The notes under the pieces are model-generated. The model worked only from the letters and a program-made list of their open reading frames with translations. It was not told where the DNA came from and ran no database searches. Below, one piece after another: positions 12,081 through 25,400 of a DNA stretch of 64,000 nucleotides. The position numbers were made by a program, and so were the translations under genes. The stretch is from Brachypodium distachyon (Eukaryota; Streptophyta; Magnoliopsida; Poales; Poaceae). The stretch is from the NCBI RefSeq assembly GCF_000005505.3, contig NC_016133.3, forward strand, positions 21,540,555 through 21,604,554. Reading direction: 5' to 3'. The stretch's first letter is position 1, and each line of letters starts with the position of its first letter.

Positions 12081-12349
12081 TGGCAATTATAGGTGGCCAT
12101 CCGCGGGCCGGGGGATAAACGGGCTTAGCTTGGCCCGGCCCACGGCCCGTTTAACCTGGCTTACATAGGGAAAATGCAGCGAAAATATATAAAATGCTAA
12201 ATGGGTCGGGCCTGCCCACGGGTCCAAGGCCTAGGACCAGGCACGGTGCCGGCCCATTTAGCCAGGTGCCGCCAAGCCTGTGTCGGGCCTGCGTGTCGGC
12301 GGGCATGCTTTTTCCAAAAGGTCTCCCTCATTGGCCACCTATAATGGCA
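12081..12349. mobile_element. Foldback-type element, 269 bp
   Basis: TGGCAATTATAGGTGGCCA at 12081-12099 is matched by the inverted TGGCCACCTATAATGGCA at 12332-12349. Between them are GGGCC/GGCCC-rich arms (CGGGCTTAGCTTGGCCC, GGGTCGGGCCTGCCC). No coding capacity. Type not assigned; no clear target-site duplication seen. Confidence 0.6.
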
Positions 12350-12442
12350 ACGGTAACCATTACCCCGTACCCACCGGGTATTTATCTAATTAAGCCGAGG
12401 GTTTGAGAATGTTTTGCACATGTGATGCGTAAATGGAAATTA

Positions 12443-12677
12443 CTCTCTCCATTTCACGAAGAATAGCGCCCACGCTTTTCGAGATCGAACTTTGATCGAC
12501 GATTACACCAATATATGTAAGTTATATGTTACAAATTTTATATTGTTGGAAAGGTTTTTGAAATACGAATCCAATGACATAGTTTTTGTAGCACAAAACC
12601 CTGAAATCATTAGTTTAATTATTGGTCAAAGTAAAATCCTAAATGCGTGTATGTCATTCTTTGTGAAAAGGAGGGAG
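12443..12677. mobile_element. Stowaway-like MITE, 235 bp
   Basis: CTCTCTCCATTTCAC start and GTGAAAAGGAGGGAG end, flanked by TA at 12441-12442 and 12678-12679. The ends are more diverged than in the other copies, so this insertion is older. Confidence 0.82.
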
Positions 12678-14283
12678 TACCTTGCGCCCACCGTGTTTGG
12701 AGGGTACATATGGTATTGTGATATCTATATCTTTCTGCCCTTATACTCACCTATCACTAAAAAAAAATTCTACTCCACCTCTTCTCCACAATAATGTGGT
12801 CGTTTGGCACCCCCGCATTCTAGACCGGAAGCCGTATACCATGCAGGAGTCGGCGAACGACGTGCTGCGAAAGGAGAAAGAGGGCGAGAATAGGGGAACC
12901 GGCGACGACGAGTTTGGGTGAGCTCCATGCTTGTTGTGTTTGTATCGTATTCTTGTTACATGCTCCCGCAAGTAAGGGTTACCCGGCGGGTGCCGTTTAC
13001 TCGGCAAGTGAAGGGTATAGGAAGGCATTGGGTGAACTCCGCCCATACCCAAAACCTCTGAGTTCCATCCGGAGAAACGAAAGGAGCAACAAGGCACGTG
13101 CGGGATGCGATCACCAATGTTGGCCGTCCAATGGCTCACAAAGAAAACAATGGAGATGGCCAAGCGGCACACCATTTGGACAAAAATTGAACATGTGTGA
13201 TCTGGCCTAATAGAGATGCTGACCGTTTATTTTGAGTAAAACGCAAACATTTGTTCACTAATAAAAAGCAAATTTATGTATAGTCCGAGGCTTATTGTTG
13301 GTCTAGCTGGCCCTTTCCTTGACTCAAGGATTGGCACATGGTGTTGTAGCGCTGCCAACATACTTGGAACAAGTAGATTTTGTACCGCATAAGCATAGAG
13401 AAAGATGAAAGCTGACTTACTAGGCAGCGCATCCAATGGAAATCTTCATTGGTGCAAAGTTGCGAACAATCCATGTAGAACATCGGACCTAAAACATGTG
13501 ATGCAAATCAAAGGCTGGAATCAAATGTTTTTTGTGTGGCCGGTGGTAATCAAGTGCTACCAACCTTGGGATGAGTACATGAGGTTATGCGAAAACATGT
13601 TTAAGTGGGTGTTATGATTCCCACATTTGATCTATACTGCACGCTCAGATATGATTATCAACGTGAATAGTTTGCAACTTCGTAGCGAATGAAAATTTAC
13701 ACTGGATATGTCGCTGACTTAGTAACCAGGTTTTAAGCTAGGGCCTCGACATGACCCTAGTTATAGCTACCAGTAGCTATGAAGCTATTGCCACCGGCAT
13801 TTATGTTAAAACAAAAAAAGTACATAAACATGTAACAAAAATTATATTCAAACAAACTAGAAAACCATAGTCATTTAGAGTTACTAACACTTGTATCATA
13901 ATACATGCATGAAACAAATCAAAGTAGCCAATGGATAGAATCAACTCATATAGTTGATTTACTTTCTTGGCTGGTTGGGATAACGTGTGAGATGTTTGCA
14001 GATGTCATGACCGGTCGAGACTCCCAGACGGAACGGTTGACACAACAAGATTCCTCGATGTCATCGTGTTTGTTTTGCTTTTCATGTTTTATGTTTTCTT
14101 GTCCATATATAAGGTTATTCTTGGGTCAAATTATAATATGACTATAATTGAAGATATGCTTTTCTTGTATCCATTCCCAATTACAATGAATAGCATCAAC
14201 CATTGCTTGATTTTGAGCTAAAACGAATAGCGCAACTATTTTTGACAATAACGGTGCAAAGTGTCATTACATAGCTTTAGGTT
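12678..14283. other. 1.6 kb without a recognised gene
   Basis: A 142-residue minus frame (13175-12747) and short plus frames have no recognised domain. The stretch 12900-13620 has many frame breaks in all readings and may be an old transposon. Nothing supports a gene. Confidence 0.4.
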
Positions 14284-14320
14284 TTACTTCCTCCGGCCGG
14301 AATTACTTGTTCGCAGGAGT
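14284..14320. mobile_element. Stowaway end fragment
   Basis: ACTTCCTCCGGCCGGAATTACTTGT matches the left end of the 113-bp family (as at 23931), but no matching right end follows except GGAGT at about 14316. A deleted or solo end. Confidence 0.45.
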
Positions 14321-14479
14321 ATAAGATTGCCATTGTCTCACTGTTTCAAACATAAATGATTGTTTATCTGCTTTCGTAACAGATACACGTCTTTCCTGAG
14401 TACGCATACGCGGGAGGGAAACTATTCCTTTGATACAGTCGTGAACCCATCGAGCCCAATCTCCCTGGTTTCGTTTGAT

Positions 14480-14795
14480 CGTTCCCTCCCTCCCCGTTCT
14501 TCCCTCCTTGGCCTTGTTTCAAACCCTAAGCACCTCGTCGTCTCAAAATCCTAACCCTAGCCCTTGCCAATCCGTCCCCTAAGGCAATCCGTTGCCTCGA
14601 GCACCCCTTCCATCGCTTCCGCTGTCTCTTCGGCTTTCCGCCGCATCCTCACAGCATTCGCGGACGCGCCCTCGATAACCTTCCTTGCGGGTTGTGGCGG
14701 AGGCCCCGCCGACGTCGTACGGACCTCCCGTGACCCCGATTACCGCCCCGCCGACGTCGTAGGGTCAGCCTGTGTGGACATACCTCCATTTTGAA
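14480..14795 (+). other. Orphan GC island resembling a gene 5' end
   Basis: A sharp GC-rich island in AT-rich surroundings. It opens with pyrimidine-rich CCCTCCCTCCCC, CAAACCCTAAG and CTAACCCTAG motifs, which are common in plant leaders. A 76-codon frame (14564-14794; Ser/Ala-rich, RPLRQSVASSTPSIASAVSS) runs through it. GCCGACGTCGTA occurs twice (about 14708 and 14750). No downstream exon was recognised. It could be a captured or decayed first exon, or an undetected gene's start. Confidence 0.35.
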
Positions 14796-16000
14796 GGCCC
14801 TATCAAGCTAGGGCTCGAGTATTTTTATGTCTTGGTGTTTCTTGCGGAGGGGCTGGGTTGGGAGATGAAGTGGTACCATTGGCGGAGGATAGAAAAAAAT
14901 TTAGATAGGGCGAATTCTTATCCGAACACTATGAGTTAATATACATATCACATTTAATATTTTTTTTAGGTTTGCAAAACATATTTCAATAAATTTGGTT
15001 CTTTCGGATTTTTTAGGATGCATTTTTTTGGTTGGTACATTTATGATATATCATCTTGTGATATTTATGTTAAATATTAATTTTCATCATATTATATGTT
15101 AACCATAATCTGAAGATGTAATATAAATATCTATAACATAGAATATATGACAATTATAATAATTTGCAAACAGTTCTTCAGTGGGGTGAGCAGACGATCA
15201 ACAATTCAAATCTTTATAAGGGTGAAACTATAGTTATATTTTGCTTCCAAAAATATCTCCATATTTAGCGACATAAAAATATCAAGTAGATATTTAGTTA
15301 ATAAGCAACGCTCTTCTCCATACTTCGAGAGATATGATATCTTATGGGAAATAATTACACAATCTGAAACATAGTATGCAAGTCTGTCAAAATCAGAACT
15401 CATAAAACAATAATACACACCACGTGGGCATGGCTTTCATATCTACTGTCATTAAGTAATATAATTTTCCTATCGACTTTCATTAAGCAAGAAATACGAG
15501 TAAAGGTATGACAATTAAGACATCAATGAGCAATCATACATGGACATCAAAAGTAGATATCCAAAATAACTAAGAGTGCAGAAGTTGCGTTTCTTGGAGA
15601 ACCAGTATTTGCAGGCTATATCCTCGTCGACTGCGCAAAGTACGTTGGAACGTTACACACACCACCTCACACGGGCGTCGCCGTCGAAAATTGGCCACCG
15701 ATGTAGGCGACAATTGACCCGTTATCATTGCCTCCTACAACGTCTTTCTCAAACCACGTAAAAAATGCAAATCATCGCCATCGCTGCCTCTAATGATTCA
15801 GAGTTAAATTAGTTGAAATTTTGCATATTTATTTTATATAAAGATGAAAGTACAAATTCTAAAGAACCAAATAAATGTACATCTAACAACAATTTAATAA
15901 TTTGTCTTAACTTGATGCAAGGGTTACAACATCTAACACGAGTTTGTCAATTTTTTTATCCATGTATTCTTAAACATTATTATTAATCGTGTTATTCTCA
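14796..16000. other. 1.2 kb AT-rich spacer
   Basis: Strongly AT-rich, no recognised gene or repeat end. The last part is the distal upstream region of the EPL1-like gene. Confidence 0.5.
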
Positions 16001-16406
16001 TTTACTACTTGGGTAGTTGGCCCAGCTGTACGGTGCCGTGTTTGGGCCTGGAGGAATCGGGCTTCACCGGGCCGCGACCGGGTCAGTCTCATTTGTAGCT
16101 ATACCCCCTCTCCTCCTAAAAAAAAAAAAGAAAAGCTATACCCCTCTCCCCATCTCCTTGCCGAGCCCCACAGCCCCCTCGCTCCGTGCATCTTCTTCCT
16201 CCTCGCGCGAGCGCCGCCACTCATCCCGCTGCCGAGCGCCCGAGCCCCCTTCGTCTTCCTCCTCGCTCGAGCGCCTCCACCGCAGGTTGATCTCCCCTTC
16301 GATTCTCTCGCTCCCGACCGTTTCTCCTCCCATCACACCACGAACGGATTCCGCCCTTTAGATCCCCGTTTCATAATCTTCCCCAATTCGTAACTGAGGC
16401 AAAATC

Positions 16407-16430
16407 AAGGTAGGGCGGGCGCCCTACCTT
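16407..16430 (+). promoter_or_regulatory. GC-rich hairpin in the EPL1-like leader
   Basis: AAGGTAGGGCG and CGCCCTACCTT are perfect reverse complements separated by only GG, so about 10 pairs close a 4-nt loop. It lies 34 nt before the start codon at 16465, within the presumed 5' leader. A stable hairpin here could slow ribosome scanning. The function is inferred. Confidence 0.5.
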
Positions 16431-16464
16431 GCCCTACTGGGTCCTCCGCCCGTGAGTGGCAGCC

Positions 16465-19400
16465 ATGAATCGGCTCTCGTTCAGGCCTCGTCCTCTAGAC
16501 ATCCACAAAAAGCTTCCCATCGTCAAGTCAGCGCGGGAATTCGAAGACGATGAGACCACATTAGCACTCAGGGCTGCCCCACCCCTTCCGCGGCACTCCG
16601 TGCCAGAGCTTGCAGCTGATGTGGAGGTAATGCGTGATCAGAATGTTATGATCCTTTATAACTTTACTGGAATGGCTTACATGGCACTGACTTTTTGTTT
16701 TGTGGGCTTAGTATGTGTGGAGGTGCAAAACTCAAGACATGTTTGACCTGGCTTTGGGTAAAGAGCTTGGTGAAATAAAAGTTTTTATTAGTTTTAGTTC
16801 ATAATTTTCCTGAGCAAGCTAATCAGGGTGGGTTTTAAAGTTGTTCGCTTAATCTACCTGGTAATGCTATTTAATGTTCAAGGCTAACCAGTTTCAGGGC
16901 ATGCAAACTGCAAACTTTATTAAGTTGCTTGTTTGAACCTAGATTTATGCTGCTGATAATTGTAAGGTTGACGATTACTGTGGCTTAGTTTTGCCTCTTT
17001 GTGCAAACAAATATGTTAGTTTTGCCTCCATGTTGGTATGTATGGGTGAATCAAGATTATAATTTTCTCCACGTAAAGGATTAAATTCTTGAAAAGTGAA
17101 CCGATCTTAAAAAATGAAGACTACAATAGAAGAGTAGGTCTAGCGACAAGCCTAAGTTGCTGCCAAGACAAGTTGGCCCTCAAGGAGTTGAGGGAGGCTT
17201 TACGTAAAGCTGGCAGAAAACCTTGTTATCTCACTGTTAGCCTTCTGTCCATCATCTTATTGCACATATTATGATGTAATCTGCATGTTTTCCTTTCCTT
17301 CTGCAAACCATTATTTCTAATTTTTCTTTTGTTATGTTCAGTTTGTAAGGCCTGCTTAAAAATTACAATAACCAAGGAGCATCTAATTAAGTGTTAGCCA
17401 AGTATAAATGCAACATGCATCGCCACTTCTCCCCTTAATGCATTGGTTGATTGCACATCGAGAACCAAAACTACACATGAATTAGTGTAGATGTAATTAA
17501 CTTTACCTAGTCCCAAAGCAAATAGGCTTACAAACTGAAATTTTTGGATACGAAACCTCTGTGCGTAAGATGGTTTCTGTCCGACCTTGGTACAATGTCA
17601 ACTAGCAGCCATACATAATAAAGAATGATGAAAACCAGCGGTGCATGTGAATCGTCGGACGAAAATTGGACAGAATTCAATTCCGTCGTACGCATAGCAC
17701 TCCTCTTTTTGATATAGGCCTTAAAAACTGAAAAGGAGGGAGTATCTGTTACTATGTGTGAGAAGAACACAAATTATGCGGTGTTGATAGCTTAATGAAT
17801 AATTTATTTATGGTAAATAACTAAATATTGTAATTAATGTCCTGGAATAGCCTTTACTATGGTAATTCATATGTTTCCATTTTCCCTGTATGCGGTATTT
17901 GCTCATTTACTTCCATATGATTCTATTATTCGGTAGCTAATCGCTTGAGGTAACATTCAGTATGTGAGAGACTTCATCACTACAGTTGAAAGGGTATGGC
18001 TCGATAGCCCACTCATGTGACTTCATCCCGCATGGGAATTTAGTTGAGTTGGGTATGTATATATGTATATATTGCATAACAGGCTATCAACACTAGCACC
18101 ATGAGTTGTTTTTATTACTTACTAGACAAAAAGTGGACAAAAGCCTAAGCAAGTCTTTGTGTTCACAAGTTTATTCCAGCCAGCTGTAAAAGAGAACTAG
18201 TCGACCTTAATAATATCAGACCTGAACCTAGCTGTTACAAAAGCTCGTATGATCAGAGCAAGGACATTTGTTAAGAAGGGAAAGCTTTAACATTTGGCAG
18301 GCCTGCGATGTTATACTGACAGGCAGTGGTGGAGCTATGAAGAAATTCATGGGCGGGTCAAGCTAAGAGAGAACACACAATTTCGGGGAACAATCCAATC
18401 AGTGCCATGCTATGAAATTGCCAAATTGCAAACTAGGGATTTGGAGAAGAAAGAAAGAAAATACCTGGATGGAGAAATTGGGAAAGAGGAGGGGCAGCGG
18501 GCGCAGGGCAGCACTGCTACGGGGTGAGCAGCAGCGGCGTGCAGTGAGCGGTGCGTGCGGCGGAGAAGCAGCAGCCACATGGCGGCGGAGCAGCAGGGGC
18601 TGCAGGCACGGCGAGGCGAGGTGGCGCACGGCAGCGGGTGCAGGGCTGCGTGTGCGGCGAGGCGGCGCACGAGTGCAGGGTAGTGGGCGAGCAGCGGCGG
18701 CATGCGGGGCAGCCCTGGCTTCAGTCTGTCGTCCTCAAGGTCAAGCGCTCAGGGCAGTGCGCCCCTGGCTGCGGGCGAGTGGTGACCAGGCAGGAAGGCA
18801 GAGGCAGCGTAAAGGGGCTGGTTTCTGTCGGTCTGCTAGAATGGGCCTATGATTAATAGTAGTAATTGTTTCTTTTGCAAAAAACCTGGGTGAGCCATGG
18901 CCCAGTTCGGCCCCGACATAGCTCCGCCAGTGCTGACAGGTAGATATGGCCCAAAAGAGTGGCTCAAATGTTCGATTTGCGTGGATTAGTAGTCCATCTT
19001 TAGAACTATGAGCAAATGCGGTATATATACTGCTCTCTTAGAGCAATCCACAGTAACCAAGTTTAACCCTTTTGGTTGAGCAAATTTGGGAGGAACTTAG
19101 AGCTGGTTAGCATAAGTAGAAAAGCAATGGACCCTATGGTTTCAACGAACAGTAGGTAACTCGTCTTCATATCTAGGATGCTAGAGTTCCGCAGCAGTAG
19201 TTAGGTTTTGATTTCATTGGCCTCTGATGATACGTATCCCAGATCGCTATAGGGCCAAAGGGCTGGAATAATACATTTACTAGTTGGGACAAATAGGAAA
19301 AAAGAACTACCTTCACTAGAGGTAAACTACACAGTTACCAAGTTTATAACTAGTGGGCTTAACAGCTTGCACATACGTACAAGCTTGTCTCCCTGTGTAA

Positions 19401-22400
19401 TGCTAATGTAAACTGTAACGACATTGTTTAGTCATAATTGATACTTCTTAGTCTTGAGAAACTTTATGCAGTTTGGAGACATGATCATATGTTTTACATT
19501 GCAGGCACATCCAGGATCGGCCAAGAAAAATGAGCAAGAAATACCTACACCGCAGTATGATGATGTTGATACATATGACAGGGACTATACTCGCACCTTT
19601 GCACAGCCCACATCTTATATACGTGCACGAGGAGGTTTATTTCTTGCTGCTACTGTGGTTGAAATAAAAACCATATGTTTACTTTTTTTATTGTATTTCT
19701 TAGAGCAATTGCTGCTTGCAGCTCGGGCTGAAATTGGCGAGTTTGTTGAGTATGATCTGGACAATGAAGATGAAGATTGGCTTGAAGATTTTAACAATGA
19801 GAGGATAAATCTTAACCCTGAAAAGTAAGGAAAATATATGCAGTTCTAGATAATTTACTGTTCTTTTTCAAGAATACACATATGCCATGCGTATCGTTTC
19901 ATTTAAAAGACAACAGGTTAATGAAAAACACACAGAAGCACTCCCTAAACAAAAAGAACCCTTAAATGCTGTCTCTGCCTTGGACAACCGATCTACCCGT
20001 ATTGCGCTCGCCCAACCTCCAAAGCTTGCAATCCTCTTTGATTCTTGCTGTAAGAGCCTGGACTAAAGGATGTAAAACATTCTGCACACAGTCACTGTGG
20101 TCATTCGAGATGGGCCAGAGTGAGCAGGAGTGATATCACACTATAATATATGTGGCGGTTGGGTTAGGATTACTTAATAAATAACTGAAAGCTGAAGAAA
20201 TATCTTCCCAGATAACTTTATATCTTCCATAAACCACGGGACATTTTACAAACTGTCTAACTGGTAAAACTTTAATCTAATTTTGTGTTAAATTTCGAAG
20301 TAACCCTCTTTCTGTCGTTTTGAACTCATGTCCCTCGTTGACTGTCATACTTGACTACAGTTCAAGTCGGACCTCTTATCTCCAGTTTAGGATAAAATGT
20401 TTTTGGTATGATATCAACTGCTTTCTTCCATGTAAATAAATCTATAGCAGGTATAATTTGCTACATTCCTAATGAAATTACATATGACAGGCTGGAGATT
20501 CTCCTATTCAAGCTTGAAATTTTGGACCTCAAAGCTCGAGAAAGAGCAGGCATCATAACACCCACCTTCATTGGACCTGTACCAGTCATTTTACAGCTTG
20601 ATTCTGCTATGGAGGTAATTATTTCACCCAGAAATTTTAATGGTATTGAAATAATATATTTCATCGAGAAATTTTAATGGTCATTCCTGCTACTTTAAAA
20701 AAAATGTTAGCTGACTAGGTGAGTCCCCTTTCGTCTTGTTTTGAATTGAGTTCTATGACTAACAAAACTATTTGAACACCCAACCACTGCCATTACAAAA
20801 ATTATGACATTGCACAACAAAGATTAATTGAGTTGCATCTTGGTGCATAGAAAGGAAAAGGAAAACATTTTTTTTTTGATAGCTTACCACGTTTGCCACG
20901 TGGTGGATATGACACCCAGTAAAAGGAAAGAATGGAACACAAAGGTAAATGTGATAAAGAATATGAGTTAAGTCATTAAACTTGTAAAATTGGCAATGAG
21001 TTGTTTTTATGTGTGTGTGCGCGTCTCTTTTCTCTCACCTCTTAATTACAAAATTAGCTGAATACCCATGTGTTGCCATGGGGAAAGGAATTATATCAGA
21101 CAGAACAGTGAGGCGTCTTGTCATGGTCCTGCCTATGACATGCGTCCGGCTTCGCCATGTCACCCGTCTGTGCCCAACCTTGGCACATGTCACATCCCTG
21201 CGCCCAGTGATTGGCCTGCATTGTGCCCCTACTCAACCTTGGCACATGTCACGTCCCCGCGCCCAGTGATTGGCCTGCATTGTGCCCCTACTCAACCTTG
21301 GCACATGTCATGTCCCCGCGCCCAGTGATTGGCCTGCATTGTGCCCCTAGCTCAGGCTCATGTCTCTGGCACTGAATTTATTTTATAGTGGCTGCACTCA
21401 ACCGAGATGAAGAGTCACTTTGCAGTTTCTGTGCTGAGCTGTTGGATTTACTTAGGGAAATCTTTACTAGTTCGAGTAAGACTTAAGAGTTTCTATTACA
21501 CCTTAGAAAAAGTGCTCCCACCTAACTGCTATATGCATAAATAGAAATAAATGTGCTTGTGAAAAGCTACAACAATGCCAGACAGGGCTGAAGGGGTGAG
21601 TTCGTAAGCAGTAGTTTTTGATGTAGTCTGGTTCTGTGATGACTGATGAGGACTGGAGAAGCTGACATGTGAAGTATAAAGTGCCTATTTGCTGCTACTA
21701 TCTATTAATCGAAAGTGGCATGCACGTATATGTTTTTTTTTCTCTAAACAAAGTGCTTCTCTGTCCAGGCTTTGCAGTACTTATCAGTTCGCTATACAGT
21801 GTTCCAAGCTGTATATAACTACTGGAAAGCAAAGGTATATTTCTTGTCTAGAACATATAGCACACATGTTTTTGCTTCTTACCAGGTCTCATATGCATCG
21901 TTTACGCATGTTGTTTTCATTGCTTCTTGAATGATGGTTCACATTGCTGTTTTCTGGAGAAATTACTGCAAAACCTGTTCTATGTTTAAAAACTCTATAT
22001 GGAGATTACACTTTTCACCTAGAACAATTTATTTTGTTAAAATGTTCATGTTATTCCTTGTAATTTACCTATACTTCCTCATTTGTCAGAGAGAGCAGTG
22101 GCAAAAGCCCATTTTACGGCGTTTGCAGGTTAGTTCCTTGTGGTAACTTGTCTAGCATGACATTTCACATTGTTGTATTACCTTTGGATTATCAACAATT
22201 CCTTATGTGCATGTAGTATGTGCAATTCCTCTTGTCTTATATGCTGTATGCTCGATTCCCAGATGCATGCTTTCTGGTATCTTTGGCTTGTAGTTATTAC
22301 TTTTCAACATTCTTGTTTACTATATTTTGGAAACATTAACAAGTTGTAGCATTCTTGGGTTGTTATTCTGCTTTTTTCTTCATCAACTTTGGAAGACTAG

Positions 22401-25400
22401 AAGTAGAACTGTTAGATTGTGCTTGGGCTTTCTTGGCTACACAGCTTTGGAGTAACTAATTTTGATTTTGTGAAGCCTCCTCCACCGGTGAATGATACAA
22501 ATCCATACAATGTATTTAGACCAAGAGAGAAGGCTTATCGCCTTCACACAAGGAGGGTGAGTATTTGGGAAACCAGAAGCTTGTAACAATATCTAACTAC
22601 TGCATCTGTTGCATGTCCTTACGTTCGTTTCTTTTCTCAGATGCAAAGACGAGAAAATAGTGTCCAATCATTTGAAAAACTCCGTCTGGTAAGCATAGCA
22701 ACATATTTGATTATGGAAATATGCAGTTGTTGTAATTGCAGAAGGCCTAGGTACTTCTGCTTCGTATAGTTATATCTTTGCCCAATGGTTCTGTAGCGCA
22801 TCCTTATTATTCATTTTCTGTATTTCTTTACCAATATATAAAGCTCGAGTTAGGAAATGGTACTTTCCATCTAAGCCGTCAGGAATCTTTAATCCAGTAT
22901 CATAATTCTTTATCCAATGGTTGCGGACAGAAATTAGACCTCCACTAATAACTCATATTTATTTGCTCCTCATCATTACTTATCGCATCCTAATTGCTCA
23001 TTGATTTCAATTTGTTTCATGATGCATTTTCCATGCTGTTTATTTACTAAACAAAACCATGTTCTTATTCTCGAGTTCTCCGTACTGTCTGAAATTATGA
23101 GCAATGTTGACTCATTTTTGGATGAAACTCTACCATGGTTATTAATTTCTTGTCTTCGCTATTTCTTTGATTTAATATAATTAGCATTTCTTAACTAGCA
23201 TGTACCATGGGCATTTTCTATAGCTTTCTGTGACCTCAGTAATATTTAAGTTTAGAACATATGTACAGATAAAAATAATATTTGTATATGACAAAAGAAC
23301 AATTTTCATGTTCAGTTTATGTCAGTCTGGTAACTAGTCTAAATAGAATAGTGAGAAATCTTGTTTGGACATAAACATTTTATTCAAAGCGGAATTGTAT
23401 TTATTTCACAAAATTTTAAATATTATTTTAGAAAGTTCCTCCATGGACCGCCCTGGAGACGCTATCTAGTCTACCTAATCAACTTACATAATCTGAACTT
23501 CTGAATTTTACTTTGGAAAAATGCTTCATCTTCTCTCTTCAAACTAGAATTGTAATTATTACAAAAACATGTAAGCAGTATTTTAGATTTTCCTCTACCA
23601 ACCACTCCGGAGATGCTTTCCTTGTCTACGATTCCCTTGATTTGATCTTGTTAGCCAATTTATATAAAACTAAAGTTCTTTTTGAGGAAAATAAATCTGA
23701 AGCTCTGAATTTTACTTTGCGAATTCTTTTCATCTTCAGTTGATCAGAAGCTAGTTTAGGTTGCAAATATTTTTCTAATGCATTTTAAAATATGCCACAA
23801 CTTTCTGTCCTTTGGATAACAAATCTGGTAGACTGGCAAAGAAATTAAAAACATAAATCATGTGCTATATTGCACGTAATTTGCAATCATTATTGTGCAG
23901 TTGTGTATGATTTGACCAACTAGTGTAGTACTCCCTCCGACCGGTATTACTTGTCTCAAATTTGCCCAAATATGGATGTATCTATGTGTAAAAAGCGTCT
24001 AGATACATGTAATATTTCGACAAGTAATTCTGGCCGGAGGGAGTAGTAGATTGCCTAGTTTCCATTAATGTTTTAGTTTAAAATTTTCTCCTGTTCTGCT
24101 TTGCATGTTATTTCATTTTATTTATAGTTCCCATTCTGAATTTTCATAATGTCATGGTTTCAGTCCCACAATGCCTCGTATATGGAACAATCCTACATTT
24201 GTATTTCTGTATGTGTGTTAATTGGACATAAACTGTACTTTACAATCATTCGTATGCTTTAAAACTCAATACAGATCCAGCGCAATCTAGTTCAGGCCAA
24301 GATGCTAATGGATGCTCTGATCAAGGTATGCTCCTGTACTACTGTTATGGCATGAGAGAATAGCACACCAGGCAACTAATTGTTCACTTTACAGAGGGAA
24401 GAGAAAAAACGTGAGGCCATGGAGTGTGAAGTTCACCTTCGACGCATTCAGATGAAATACAAGGTATCAGACGACCTGCGCATTGTGAAACTATGCATGC
24501 AAATTACAAAGTCCTCTTTATATTAATTATGTGTTACAGCTAGATGCATCCATGCACTGCGAGTTCAAATTTTACATGCTGCAGAATAGTGTACGTAATT
24601 TAAATTACAATTCATGAAGCGGGATGCTGTTAATAAGAAGTAATGATTTCTTCTGGAAAAAATACAACTTTGCAACAAATGTTTTACACGGTGAAGCAGG
24701 ATGCTGCTAAGAGTCATAAATTTGTTCTGAAATAAAAGAAGTTTACGAGTGCTGTTTTATTGTGGAACTGTTGTGTAGTTGGAAAGAGCGATATATGACT
24801 TCAGGATCCTGGTAGAGCAGGCAGTGCATTTTATACTCTATTGGCAAAACCTTGTCACTTTGACTATTCCACTTTCACCTAACCTAAGCAATCACACTCA
24901 TGCCAAATGTGACCTAAATGCTCTAGTTAACCATTCTTATTTTCTAGGTCAGAACGTTTATTTATTTTTAAGAATTTTGGCAGGTACACATGGTATAGCA
25001 TGATATCCATGAATTATTTCACATTTTTTGGAAACTGGGGAAGTAGTTTTTTGGGAATTGTTTGCAGTGGTAACTGGTTGCACAAAGTTTGTTTTTGATG
25101 GAGATAGTCATAAGTCCCTATTGATACGTGACCTCTGATCAGTTATCCATTTTTATTTTAGCCTTGCTACCTGATTTAGCTGGGCATGAATTTAGTATGC
25201 TTCTAAGGTGCACGAAATGAAACTGGTGTTTTTCCAAAGAATAGAAGCAACACAATAGTTGGCTAGTTTATAATCCTGCATTTATTTGCTCAATCAAGAT
25301 TAAATCGATAATACTGATGAAGTGATCTGCTGTGCAATCTCTTTTTTGGCAGGACTACATTAGTCCGAGCTTAATATTTGTTAGTTGGAAAATTAAAGAC

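Noticed and set aside
18399..18856. Cluster of 76-146 codon frames
   Set aside because: Low-complexity GC core of the hAT element in an EPL1-like intron.
21175..21350. CRISPR-like array
   Set aside because: Contiguous 59-bp tandem copies without unique spacers, in a plant intron.
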